Source: Phycisphaerales bacterium (GTDB taxonomy: Bacteria > Planctomycetota > Phycisphaerae > UBA1845 > UTPLA1). Taken from it: a stretch of 64,000 bases of DNA. The position numbers were made by a program, and so were the translations under genes. Position 1 is the first letter of the stretch. Each line of letters starts with the position of its first letter. Below the pieces are notes generated by a model. That model had not been told where the DNA came from, did no database searches, and worked only from the letters and a program-made list of their open reading frames with translations. The stretch lies in assembly GCA_022360095.1 (NCBI GenBank), contig JAKSDK010000448.1, positions 62,001 to 126,000 on the forward strand, given 5' to 3'. Shown here one piece after another: positions 41,101 through 47,930 of this stretch.

Positions 41101-42224
41101 CAACGCCCAGCGCCCCCCTGACCGCCTCACTCCTGGCGGGAAGCGTGGGGATCAACTGCAGCGGCTTGATGTATCTGACTGAAGGGATGACCGCCAACGT
41201 GCTCGGCGCGATTGTCATGAACGAGGCGTCCGAGCCGTTTGCGTTGCAGTTCGGCTGCACACCGCCGATCTTGAGGGTCACCGGTTCCTCCTTGGTTCAA
41301 GCAAGCATGCTCGACATGACGGGCGGCTTACTGCAAATCGAGGATGACGGCATCGTTGACATCGATGGAACCGTGATCGTCAACGAAGGGGCAACGGTGG
41401 AAAACATGGGCGTGACCACCGGTTCACTCCGGGCGAAAACCTTGAGCATCCTGAATGACGGAGCAAGCGGTCAAGTGACGATCGGCAGCACGGCCGACGT
41501 CATGATCGATGGCGACACGATGGACAACGCCGTGAGCGTTGTCGGATGCAGCGGGACGCTCCTGGGTTGCACGCCACCGATCCTGCGATTGATCGAATCG
41601 ACCTCGATCGACGTCAACGGCTCGTTCTCGATCAGCGGCTCTGCGACGATTGAAGTGGAGACGGCCACATTCAACCTGTCGGGAGATTTCGACAATCGGA
41701 GCACTGATTCGACCCTGTTCGACTGGTCGCTCGGTTTCCTGACGCTCGACGGAACAAACCAGGCATTCGAATTGGCGGGAGTGGATCGCGGCGTCAGTCC
41801 CACCGGGTTCGATGACAACTTTGCGATGGACACCCTGCGCGTCGAATCCGGCGCTACGGTCGATTTCGCTAACGGATTCGATAATTCACCGGGCTCGGTC
41901 TGCGAAGTGCTCTACGTTCGAACGCTCAGTCTTGGCACAGGTTCGACGATCATCCTCAACGGATGCAATATCTACTATGAGAGCCTGGACGATCAGGGCG
42001 CAGTGATTGACGACGCACTCGGCGGCGCCTTGGTCTGCCTCATCCCCGGAGACCTCAACTGCGACGGAACGGCCGATTTCAACGACATGAACATCTTCAT
42101 CGCCGTTCTGCTGGGCATGGATACCGAAGCTTCACACATTGCGGCCTCCGATCTTGACGGTGACGGGGAGGCCAACGGCGATGACATTCAGGACTTCGTG
42201 GATTCCACTCTCATGTCGAACTAA
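35004..42224 (+). CDS. Giant secreted protein with three beta-helix modules, stalk and dockerin-like end
   Basis: The start ATG at 35004 follows AAAAGG; the product is 2406 residues. After a signal peptide (ending SAQGQ) come three anchor-Q/beta-helix modules starting near residues 33, 500 and 1154. Each opens with a VDA.A..G..DGTSW.DA....LQ.AL signature and ends in a DxxLRL/DFHL..SPC.D.G region plus VDMGAFE. Two DCN repeats lie near 1651-1685. A beta-solenoid-like stalk spans ~1690-2340 with GCTPPILR twice. The dockerin-like pair (DLNCDGTADFNDMNIF, DLDGDGEANGDDIQDF) ends the protein. It is the largest gene here, extracellular, plausibly adhesive or cell-surface structural. No catalytic motif is seen. 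Confidence 0.9.
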   Translation: MWKNRAKTGLLQLGTTGSAALLFLMVASAQGQTTWHVDATLATGSDNGTSWADAFQGSGGLQDALAVAQPNDEIWVAQGTYIPGALRTDTFQLLNNVEIYAGFPNGGGDGTFGARNSDPATNGTMLSGDLAGNDQPNFVNNGENSYHVVTGSGTDSTAILDGFTIIGGNANETMTEPHFFGAGLQNWVPAGNPTIRRCRFQENRAAAGAGIHIGIGSNPTITNCSFLGNIASTEGGGIYINGSSPTISDCFFNANSTDGPIGGGGIFIINGINPTITNCTFLLNVANSGALGGAIRSSNSNWTVAQSFFCNNIATTGGAIQSDGGITNITNCLFVDNRSSPGNGAGVSAQNSNQANLTNCTFTLNIADTDGGGMFVDGSSNAAVRNCIFWNNTDSGPTDETAQILNSAGPATSVDYSDIHGGWSGTGGNNINADPLFVDVPQDDFHLVINSPCRDAGNNALVPGGVTTDLDGNPRISSPCTMPPDTVDMGAYEVQFGNPQPILYVDANASGANDGTSWADAYTDLQNALCSAAMALSVVDEIRVATGTYTPDLGKGDRNASFELLESIEIKGGYRGLAGGGSPDDRDDFTDLDNPLFETILSGEIGDTGTDSDNAVHVVTSGLTSASVNNTAVLDGFTITGGRATIPSGGSASEDGAGILIINSSPIFRHLRLLSNEAMDDAGAFLVNGGSPVVEDSLFDGNTCADRGGAVFCLTTSTPRFERCEFRNNQSTDDNGGAFYCGQGGGSDPVIVQCRFTNNEAGQGGAIYLTDGSSASIDNCIVIENTGINAAGIEITGGASAEIQNTMFVANRTTPGVGQRDGGAIRCVGGGTLSVKESVFVDNSSDDFGGAISSSPPADLDIQNTRFIGNNAGNAGGGLSIGDLAVVANCLFGGNTGNSGSGIFAGGNSNAELANLTIVANGARGANAGAGIQFSGASTKNLANSILWDNTDDINGTPDADQTAQILDGVSATVQYCDIQDDDPDDGTIPFSGFPGNIDDAPLFVAGPIGTWTVDSTYDPVTGQSTLFDDNASYPADALAGRLINMNTSQHRQSLIISNTTTQIIVWGDFTSEGTMGAQYQINDYHLQVPSPCIDAGSNLAVPPDTADLDGDMDFGEPTPLDLDLLARFADEAFTADTGIGPPPIVDMGAFEVPATLFVDAGANGLNNGSNWDDAFVHLQDALAAASDQPGTRIWVAAGVYRPDRSNANPTGSGDCEATFQLLNSVTLLGGFAGGETDPDLRDPETNTTTLSGDLAGNDGPNFSNNNENSFHVVTGSSTDPTAVIDGFTITGGNANVSGDNRESGGGMINVSGSPAVMNCTFRGNSAQTNGGGMFNFLGSPTVSACTFEENRATRGGAVNNVIDSASSFLDCRFVGNTAVGTMPRGGAMHNQNDSNVTIANCIFLNNTATGDNSIGGGVNNSNSTPVIINCRFFGNSANFGGGLGCFMSNPLVANCIFSGNTASGGPSNSGGAIFLIGDNNPMLLNCVLANNASATGNTSGGGIDSSLGGTPVLSNCILWGNTANGFGDEAAQINGAPDVNYSLIQGLTGSLGGVGNIGGDPLFVDTDGVDDIIGTEDDDLRLQSGSPAIDAGDNTSLPADTFDLDNDSNTTESIPIDLAGKPRFFDDPATADTGNGTPPIVDIGTFEFMADCNNNGTPDEDDIAAMTSDDCNVNDIPDECEVPPNATLSVWTAAGDGTSWNDPLNWCPQIVPNNGSPPGTTYVVLIDLVAQFPELDISPMLDDLDIGNGAGVMATQGDATLSVASGGTIDNAGLINATNGSMLTLSGDVVQTGSGSISAADSMTTIRIAPGSSVTGGTLDVASNAAILLDDSIAVNTNLIGTGGGNIQAVNDGTLVEPTVQVLEIPDMNFGFIEGVVTNDGLIQVNSTANSTGLRPTLMALMVDLASSGAGDLALQENPSNPLSRAILGDPFTDLLNNSGHRIRGVGELHASQILNQGEIVAEAVGNRTLDLLAGFTESTNTITVEDGAELGTFGDVQIRQNLSVFEVDGNAKVMIPGELELTDQGVYSAVTTPSAPLTASLLAGSVGINCSGLMYLTEGMTANVLGAIVMNEASEPFALQFGCTPPILRVTGSSLVQASMLDMTGGLLQIEDDGIVDIDGTVIVNEGATVENMGVTTGSLRAKTLSILNDGASGQVTIGSTADVMIDGDTMDNAVSVVGCSGTLLGCTPPILRLIESTSIDVNGSFSISGSATIEVETATFNLSGDFDNRSTDSTLFDWSLGFLTLDGTNQAFELAGVDRGVSPTGFDDNFAMDTLRVESGATVDFANGFDNSPGSVCEVLYVRTLSLGTGSTIILNGCNIYYESLDDQGAVIDDALGGALVCLIPGDLNCDGTADFNDMNIFIAVLLGMDTEASHIAASDLDGDGEANGDDIQDFVDSTLMSN

Positions 42225-42238
42225 GCATGGATGGAGTA

Positions 42239-42400
42239 TCAGCGATTCACGACCGCCATGATCTCAGTAATCTCCGACTCGGTCAGGTTGGGCCACGAGT
42301 CAATTAATTTGCCCAGTCGAGGGTCGGTCGATCGTGATTTCGCATTTTGTGCACCGGATTCTGCAGCGCACCGTGACCCTTTTCCCAGGTTTCACTCCAG
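42239..42400 (-). pseudogene. Second integrase-tail-like remnant
   Basis: The minus strand reads GALQNPVHKMRN near 42340-42375, then after a frame change GKLIDSWPNLTESEITEI to a stop at 42239. ALQNPV is shared with the tRNA-Val integrase remnant, through the 20-nt identity TGCACCGGATTCTGCAGCGC (42350-42369 and 21457-21476). The second part follows the IDAWPxLxxxxxxxIxAM style I associate with ends of planctomycete recombinase genes. No catalytic region survives. The call rests on short motifs and is tentative. Confidence 0.4.
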
Positions 42401-42597
42401 TTTCTATGTTCAAGACCGTTCGAAGCACACGTCAATTCACACTCCACGGCCGTTTGCCGGCGAGCATTTTCATCCGCAATCCTGTAGAATAGGCTTCCAG
42501 GGCGAAGGGGGCATCCCACTAGGATCCTCATGACGTACCAAAAGTGATGTTGCCAATGCATGCGCTGGCGTGCAGGTACAAGTTCGAGATTTCAGCC

Positions 42598-43833
42598 ATG
42601 AGATCAATCGTCATCTTCAGTTCAGCCATCTTCGTTTTCCTACCTGTCGCCCATGAAAAACAGACGGCCGCAGACCCTCCTCCGGGCTACTACGACTCGG
42701 TCGATGCCACGGACGCCTCGACGCTCCGAGCAACGCTCCATAACGTCATAGATGATCACACTCGATTCCCATACACTTCATCCTCCACGGATACTTGGAA
42801 CATTCTCGAACTCGCCCAGCAGGACCCGAACAACTCAAGCAACATCATCGACGTCTATCGAAATCGGAGCTATGCGAAGATTGGCGGAGGCGTCGGACCC
42901 TACAATCGTGAGCATTCATGGCCCAAGTCCTATGGCTTCCCAGACAACACTTCCGGCAATTATCCGTACACGGACTGCTACCAACTCTTCCTGTGCGACA
43001 GCGGCTACAACAATTTGCGAGGTAACAAGCCGTTTCGAATCTGTAACGGTGGCTGTACGGAGAGGGTAACGGATGCAACGAATGGACAAGGTGGCGGCAG
43101 CGGCAGCTACCCAGGGAACTCCAATTGGACTTCCGGTTCCTCAACGCAGGGCACCTGGGAAACCTGGGCGGGTCGTCGTGGGGACATCGCCCGTGCTCAG
43201 TTTTATCTTGATGTTCGATATGAGGGAGGGACACACGGCATCACCGGCGTTTCGGAGCCCAACCTGATTCTGACGGACAACGGGGCATTGATCGACGCTT
43301 CAAGCACCGGTTCCAATGAATCCGTTGCCTACATGGGGATGCTCTCAGTACTGCTTCAATGGCACGAAGAGGATCCGGTGGATGATTGGGAGCGCAACCG
43401 TAACGATAGGGTCTCCAGCTTCCAGGGCAACCGAAATCCGTTCATCGACCATCCCGAGTGGGTGGGCTGCATCTTCAGCGGAAACTGTGATGCCTGTCCT
43501 GACGATCCGAACAAGACCGAACCCGGCATCTGTGGGTGTGGTGTACCGGATACGGACACGGATATCGACGGGACTCCTGACTGCAATGACCTTTGTCCAA
43601 ATGACCCGAACAAGATTGCTCCTGGAAGCTGTGGTTGCGGAATATCGGAAACTCCTGCAGACGGTGATATGAACGCTGACGGGAGCGTTGACGGTGATGA
43701 CATCCGGCATTTCGTCGAGGCGGTCATTGACGGAGCGTCTCAAACCGATGTCTGCCACGGAGATTTCGATGAGACGAGCACTTTGGATACAGATGACATG
43801 TCGGGATTCGTCGCGGCACTTCTGACACCTTGA
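42598..43833 (+). CDS. Secreted endonuclease I family nuclease with dockerin-like domain
   Basis: The ATG at 42598 opens a signal peptide (MRSIVIFSSAIFVFLPVAHE). A further in-frame ATG at 42544 is possible. The 411-residue protein carries the endonuclease I (beta-beta-alpha metal) signature YNREHSWPKSYG near residues 100-115, then a DCYQLFLCDSGYNNLRGNKPF segment (LCD..YNNLRGN), and RRGDIARAQFYLDVRYEG, all typical of EndA/Dns-type nucleases. Two short Cys/Asp repeats (CGCGVPDTD, CGCGISETP) follow. The C-terminus is a dockerin-like pair (DMNADGSVDGDDIRHF, DFDETSTLDTDDMSGF). It probably degrades extracellular DNA for nutrients while held at the cell surface or in a complex. Confidence 0.92.
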   Translation: MRSIVIFSSAIFVFLPVAHEKQTAADPPPGYYDSVDATDASTLRATLHNVIDDHTRFPYTSSSTDTWNILELAQQDPNNSSNIIDVYRNRSYAKIGGGVGPYNREHSWPKSYGFPDNTSGNYPYTDCYQLFLCDSGYNNLRGNKPFRICNGGCTERVTDATNGQGGGSGSYPGNSNWTSGSSTQGTWETWAGRRGDIARAQFYLDVRYEGGTHGITGVSEPNLILTDNGALIDASSTGSNESVAYMGMLSVLLQWHEEDPVDDWERNRNDRVSSFQGNRNPFIDHPEWVGCIFSGNCDACPDDPNKTEPGICGCGVPDTDTDIDGTPDCNDLCPNDPNKIAPGSCGCGISETPADGDMNADGSVDGDDIRHFVEAVIDGASQTDVCHGDFDETSTLDTDDMSGFVAALLTP

Positions 43834-43864
43834 TTCGACTCAAAATTCCCAGCCTATCCGCCGC

Positions 43865-44065
43865 TCAATTCCACAGAATATCCGAGGTTCCCAAGAATCG
43901 ATAAGGCTCGCTCACGTTAATCGCCCTGGATTTCGATTCTCCCATCACGAATCGTGCCGCCAGCAGCACAGGCCAATCGGCGAAAATGCTCGCTTGCTCA
44001 GAAACTGGCCACCAACGCTCTTGCATTCCAACACAGAAGGCATGTTCAAGTTCTTCCCCAAACAC
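43865..44065 (-). pseudogene. Short orphan reading frame, possible gene fragment
   Basis: The frame reads EELEHAFCVGMQERWWPVSE and on to FLGTSDILWN, with a protein-like mix of residues. It has no ribosome site and a stop 20 codons upstream of the nominal start. It may be the C-terminal fragment of a lost gene. I do not recognise the family. Confidence 0.3.
44023..44052 (+). repeat. 30-nt direct repeat, copy 1
   Basis: A perfect match, GCATTCCAACACAGAAGGCA followed by TGTTCAAGTT, to 44425-44454. The copies are 402 bp apart in the same orientation. Confidence 0.95.
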
Positions 44066-44276
44066 AATGAACTCATGCGGATTGCAGAGTCATTAGGCTC
44101 TCATCGAATATCGACGCTGGTGCGTTGAGGGACTTTCTTACGAACCCGAACTTTTCGGTGGATTATCACAAGTAAACGTCAGCGGAAAAGTAAGAGTAAG
44201 TCATGGATTATCCCCGACGGACAACGGACTGTCGCGGCCTTTTTTAACCCGAGGTGCTGCAAATAGGTTACACGCT

Positions 44277-44416
44277 GGACCGAGAATCCCTTCTCGGTCC
44301 CCATCTTCAAGGGAATCCCTTCCCATGTCTGGGAGGATAGCGAAAAACAAAGCGGATCCGAGGAGCACAGGAAAAGATTCCTGTGACGAGGAGGACCGAG
44401 AAAGGAATCTCGGTCC
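44277..44416. repeat. Cluster of perfect hairpins (possible miniature element)
   Basis: Within 140 bp there are: GGACCGAGAA/TTCTCGGTCC (44277-44286/44291-44300, 4-nt loop); AAGGG/CCCTT near 44309-44321; CACAGGAA/TTCCTGTG (44366-44373/44378-44385, 4-nt loop); and GGACCGAGA/TCTCGGTCC (44393-44401/44408-44416, 6-nt loop). The outer two hairpins share the same arms, so the unit is bounded by near-identical palindromes. It lies between the two 30-nt direct repeats. Confidence 0.8.
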
Positions 44417-44424
44417 AGCACCGG

Positions 44425-44454
44425 GCATTCCAACACAGAAGGCATGTTCAAGTT
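44425..44454 (+). repeat. 30-nt direct repeat, copy 2
   Basis: Identical to 44023-44052; it starts 8 bp after the last hairpin of the cluster. Confidence 0.95.
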
Positions 44455-44710
44455 TTGGAGTGGGTCACGTCGTACATTCGTCACCACCGCGAACACCACG
44501 CGCGTCGTACGGTGCATGAGCGACTGGAGCGGATCAATCCGTGCGAGTGACCACGAGGAGAAGGCGCAGGTGACCCATTCTTTGGTTCCGACCAAGCTTG
44601 AAGAATCACACCCGACTGAATCGAGTTCACCCAATCCACTTATCGGTGTCGGTCCCTAATGTCATGGTCCGGAACGCCATTTTTGACCCGCCCCCCAAAT
44701 ATCGCCATAC

Positions 44711-44735
44711 TGTACTTATTAGTGTGCGAAGTACA
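44711..44735. promoter_or_regulatory. Palindromic operator candidate upstream of HTH gene
   Basis: TGTACTT (44711-44717) and AAGTACA (44729-44735) form a 7+7 inverted repeat with an 11-nt spacer, centred about 70 bp before the start of the HTH-protein gene. Size and spacing fit binding by a dimeric HTH regulator, possibly the neighbouring protein itself. TTGACC lies at about 44684, and the palindrome would overlap the start-site region. Confidence 0.4.
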
Positions 44736-44793
44736 TGATGCCCCCCCAAAAAGGCGGGAAACAGGGCGGGGCACAACCGCCTAAACCAGAGAG

Positions 44794-46020
44794 ATGACCG
44801 GAACACACGCATCACCATCCGACTCTTCTTTTTCCGCCGTTGCCGCCGACATCCTCGGCGAGTACCAAGCCGCCATCCGCGACCTGCTCTTCGGTGTCGG
44901 ACTCGAGGGCATGCGCCCCATCGACATCGGTCGGGAACTCGGAGTCGACAAGACGCTCGCCTGGAGAGTCAGCCGATTCGCCGGCGGGGACGACCCCCTC
45001 GTCGCGGCCCGACACATGCCGGGCCCCGGTGGCGTCCGCAACCTCCTCGAAGCAGCGGCCAATCGCGGTGTATCCGAAGAGCGCATCACCTCCGTCCGCG
45101 AAGCAGACGCCAAGTTCCGGGAATTTGTCCAATCCAGAGCCGGCGACCTCCGAACATTTGAGGCCATCCTGGCCGGAACTGCTTATGACACCAAAGCCGA
45201 GTTCGAACAACGTCGATCCTACTTTCAGTTCGGCGCCGCGATCTGGGGCGTGCGAGCCTCCGCCCAATTCGGCATGTTCGCGCTCTGCCCCTCCGACCGA
45301 GAGGACGGCTTCCTCGATGTCGTTCAAATCAGCGGCTTCGTCGAACTCGAACGCCTCAAGCCCGACACCCCCTGGATTGTCCGACGACTCACCACCACCA
45401 CCGATGACGGCGGCAAACAGTACAGCTTCTCCCGCGAACCCCTCGACCCTAAAGGCGTCACCGGCCCGGGAGCCCTCCCCCTCCTCCGAGAATTTTGCAG
45501 CGACCCGCTCCCCACGATTCAGCAATTTCTCGGCCCCGACGGCATCACTTACGATGAAATTGAGCCCGGCGCACTCGGCCTAAACGGCGCCGTCACCGTC
45601 ATCACCGGCGAACACTTCCGAGCCGCCATCCCCAGCATACGATCCGAGGAAAACCGCGTCGGCTGCTACAAAATCGCCATCCGGACCCCGGTCAAACTCG
45701 CCCATTTCGACATGCTTATCCACAAAGACATCACCAACTTCGGACACATGGCGATGGGCATCAACGGGCTCCTTGAGGGACGCCCTAACGCCGCGACCAA
45801 CCCCGCCCGACTCCAACAACTCGACCATGAACTCACCCCCGCCAAACACCTCGGTTCGCCACCGGTCCTCAAAAACCCCCGTCTCACCATCTACGAATCC
45901 ACCGCCACTCGAGCCCTCGCACTCGCCGGCTACAACGCCAAAGACTTCCGAGGCTACCGAGCCGAAATCGAATATCCCGCCGCCCCCACCGAAATCGTCC
46001 TCGCCTGCGAACTGCAGTAA
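44794..46020 (+). CDS. HTH protein with large conserved domain of unknown function
   Basis: This is a 408-residue soluble protein with no signal peptide. Residues ~20-70 contain a helix-turn-helix (PIDIGRELGVDKTLAWRVSR), followed by a second helical segment (VRNLLEAAANRGVSEERI). The large C-terminal part (about 120-408) is alpha/beta with Trp/Phe-rich motifs (RRSYFQFGAAIWGVRASAQF). I read it as a probable ligand-sensing domain and do not recognise the family. Third codon positions are strikingly C-rich compared with neighbours. It is isolated, with a palindrome upstream that it may bind itself. The start at 44794 lacks an obvious ribosome site. Confidence 0.82.
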   Translation: MTGTHASPSDSSFSAVAADILGEYQAAIRDLLFGVGLEGMRPIDIGRELGVDKTLAWRVSRFAGGDDPLVAARHMPGPGGVRNLLEAAANRGVSEERITSVREADAKFREFVQSRAGDLRTFEAILAGTAYDTKAEFEQRRSYFQFGAAIWGVRASAQFGMFALCPSDREDGFLDVVQISGFVELERLKPDTPWIVRRLTTTTDDGGKQYSFSREPLDPKGVTGPGALPLLREFCSDPLPTIQQFLGPDGITYDEIEPGALGLNGAVTVITGEHFRAAIPSIRSEENRVGCYKIAIRTPVKLAHFDMLIHKDITNFGHMAMGINGLLEGRPNAATNPARLQQLDHELTPAKHLGSPPVLKNPRLTIYESTATRALALAGYNAKDFRGYRAEIEYPAAPTEIVLACELQ

Positions 46021-46312
46021 CGACGCTTTCGGTCTGACCTTCCCCCCCTGCCAACCGCGTTCCGAGCCGGCCCTCGCTCGATGTACGCGGAGATGACCCC
46101 ACGACACCGCAAATGGAAAACCCCGTTTCTCCCAGTGCGTACCGGAAATAACGGGGCTCTCGAGAACAAGAGAGATTAAGATTGTGCCTTGACCTGCTGT
46201 CGGCGCAATCAAGCGCTAGCCTGCGAAAGAACAAGGCCCTGGATTGGAAAGGTGGATTCGGATGAGATCACCGTTGTGAACGCTTTCTCACGGCGATGTC
46301 TGGCGTCTTTGC

Positions 46313-46879
46313 TCACTTCCTCCGACGACGGCGTAGTATGAACGGCGCGACTAAGCCCATCATTGCAGCGGACGACGGACACGGCACGAGCGTCAACTGG
46401 AAGACACTGTTGTCCGTCACGAAACCGGTGTCGCCGGGGGGGCCGCCGATTGAACCAAACTCACCAAAAATTCCACCGACGTAGATCACATCAGCGACAA
46501 ATCCTGCGCCGATTGCACCGGAAACATCGAAGGTTTCCGAGAACGTGCCCGTGCCTGACCAGCCAAGAAGTTCGCCGGTGGTGAATACACCAAAGTCATC
46601 GATCACCTCCGTGCTTGGGTCCGTATCGATCGGAAAGAGCATGAAGAATTGAACATTGGCCGCGTTCCCGGTCAGGATCTCAACCTCCAGAAAGAGCTCC
46701 GCATCAGTGACGGTGTACCCATCGAGTTCCGTGTTACCGCTGGCAAAGAACGTCTCGAAGAAGCCGAAGGTCGGGAATGGGAGGTCAAGGACCACCTCAT
46801 CAGGGGGCGACCCAGCGAACGCAGTGCCAGTGAAAAGCAGGGTGAAGGACGCCACGAGCAGCTTTGGGTTCATCTTCAT
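46313..46879 (-). CDS. Secreted PEP-CTERM-like protein
   Basis: AAGGAGAAGG precedes the ATG at 46879. The 188-residue product has a classic signal peptide (MNPKLLVASFTLLFTGTAFA), a beta-rich Phe/Gly/Asp body, and a C-terminal sorting tail: VPCPSSAAMMGLVAPFI then RRRRRK. That is a variant of the PEP-CTERM signal (VPxPSSAA.MGL, hydrophobic span, basic end). Such tails are cleaved by exosortases; none is encoded in this window. The function of the body is unknown. Confidence 0.82.
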   Translation of the reverse strand: MKMNPKLLVASFTLLFTGTAFAGSPPDEVVLDLPFPTFGFFETFFASGNTELDGYTVTDAELFLEVEILTGNAANVQFFMLFPIDTDPSTEVIDDFGVFTTGELLGWSGTGTFSETFDVSGAIGAGFVADVIYVGGIFGEFGSIGGPPGDTGFVTDNSVFQLTLVPCPSSAAMMGLVAPFILRRRRRK

Positions 46880-47245
46880 TTCTTCCTTCTCCTTTCGCCG
46901 CGAGGTGCGGCTCTAGCGAGGTAGGCCTCACGATCTCATTTCTCGTGCACGCCGCCAGACGGAGCGTCGCGCGGGGTTCACGCGTCTTGTTCCACGCGTT
47001 GGGCGCTATTTTAATAGATTTAGCCAGAGAATTCCAGAAATTTTCTCCTGAAAAAAATTCCTGAGCTATTACGGACACCCACAACAGGACTTATTCAGAT
47101 GTTGGATATCTGAATACAACGTGCTGATGGGCGGAGATCCAGCCCGTACCCCCTCGCCTGGGCTGCAGCGATGGGCCGGCGCATGGTCGGCCCGGTCGAG
47201 CGGAAGGTTCGTCCGGACCTTTTTCATTCCAGCCGGGCTGGTTGA
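46880..47245. other. Intergenic region containing a structured-RNA candidate
   Basis: No protein gene is visible. The left part is AT-rich (around 47008-47060). It could carry promoters in both directions; TTGTTC near 46987 and TTTAAT near 47010 are one weak plus-strand pair. The right part is listed as an ncRNA candidate. Confidence 0.4.
47092..47223 (+). ncRNA. Candidate small structured RNA ending in a terminator
   Basis: A series of inverted repeats lies in a gap with no plus-strand gene. TATTCAGAT/ATCTGAATA (47092-47100/47108-47116) is a perfect 9-bp stem. An AGCCC/GGGCT pair and a GGGCCG/CGGCCC hairpin follow, between about 47130 and 47195. AAGGTTC-GTCC-GGACCTT with a run of T (from 47204) ends the series like an intrinsic terminator on the plus strand. 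I could not match it to a known RNA class. It may be an unannotated sRNA, or just local structure. Confidence 0.35.
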
Positions 47246-47920
47246 TCACTCTTTCGTCGTGGGTGGAGTTAAATGAACATACACGGGCTTAGATATGAGG
47301 ATTCCCTTCCAGATCGATGTGGTGTTTCGATTGTATTCAGGGTAAGTCGGTGAATGGCCATAGGTATGATCTCGATAGATTGCCAGCATTTTGAAGCGTT
47401 CGTCGGGAAAGAGGTTTAAATCAGGATAAAGTCTAATGGGGAGTATGTTCTCTAGTCGAACGTCGAAGGTTCCGCCGGGGAGCATATGCATCATTCGAAC
47501 CGGCTTTACGCTTGGGTCCGCCCACCCGTCGCTGTTGTTCGTGAGATAGGCCGTCCCCATGTCCCCGATGATCAGGAATTCAAAGAAGAGGATCCTTTTC
47601 GGACCATCGCACATGGCGACCTTCACGTCCGAAGTGCCTCGGTTGTGAAAGACAATCTTGACATCGATCGGTTCATTCGGCCCAAATCGAGATTTTGTCG
47701 GAACAACCTCGATTTCCAGGGCACCCGTCTTTGTTTCATCGATAGATAGTTCATTCGCCGCTTGTTTATGACAACACAAGGAAAAAGAAGTCAGGAGTAT
47801 GGCATAAAGTCGAATCGAGAGACTTACCCTGAGTTGACATTGTCGTCTTCTAATTGTCGTCTTGCTCGCTATTGCCAGCCAGGACGGCGAATCGAAGGGT
47901 GCTGGAAGATCGTTGCCCAT
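47246..47920 (-). CDS. Putative lipoprotein of unknown function
   Basis: A 224-residue reading frame lies 10 bp after the subtilase-like gene on the same strand. A hydrophobic segment with Cys residues (YAILLTSFSLCCHK) at about 38-51 suggests a lipoprotein whose true start may lie internally, since the first 30 residues look atypical. The body reads like an immunoglobulin-type beta sandwich (ALEIEVVPTKSRFGPNEPID, VKIVFHNRGTSDVKV), as in domains that precede secreted-protein anchors. It is likely cotranscribed with the upstream giant gene. Its function is unknown. Confidence 0.65.
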   Translation of the reverse strand: MGNDLPAPFDSPSWLAIASKTTIRRRQCQLRVSLSIRLYAILLTSFSLCCHKQAANELSIDETKTGALEIEVVPTKSRFGPNEPIDVKIVFHNRGTSDVKVAMCDGPKRILFFEFLIIGDMGTAYLTNNSDGWADPSVKPVRMMHMLPGGTFDVRLENILPIRLYPDLNLFPDERFKMLAIYRDHTYGHSPTYPEYNRNTTSIWKGILISKPVYVHLTPPTTKE

Positions 47921-47930
47921 TTTTACTTTG

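Larger units (their letters stand above)
43834..44793. other. Repeat-rich, gene-poor region
   Basis: There is no secure gene in 960 bp. It contains a short orphan reading frame (43865-44065, minus), a 30-nt perfect direct repeat, a cluster of short perfect hairpins, and at its right end a palindromic site before the HTH gene. Each is listed separately. Confidence 0.5.

Noticed and set aside
44179..44634. 151-residue minus-strand frame across the hairpin cluster
   Set aside because: It translates palindromes and one copy of the 30-nt repeat in a frame unrelated to the other copy; no ribosome site.
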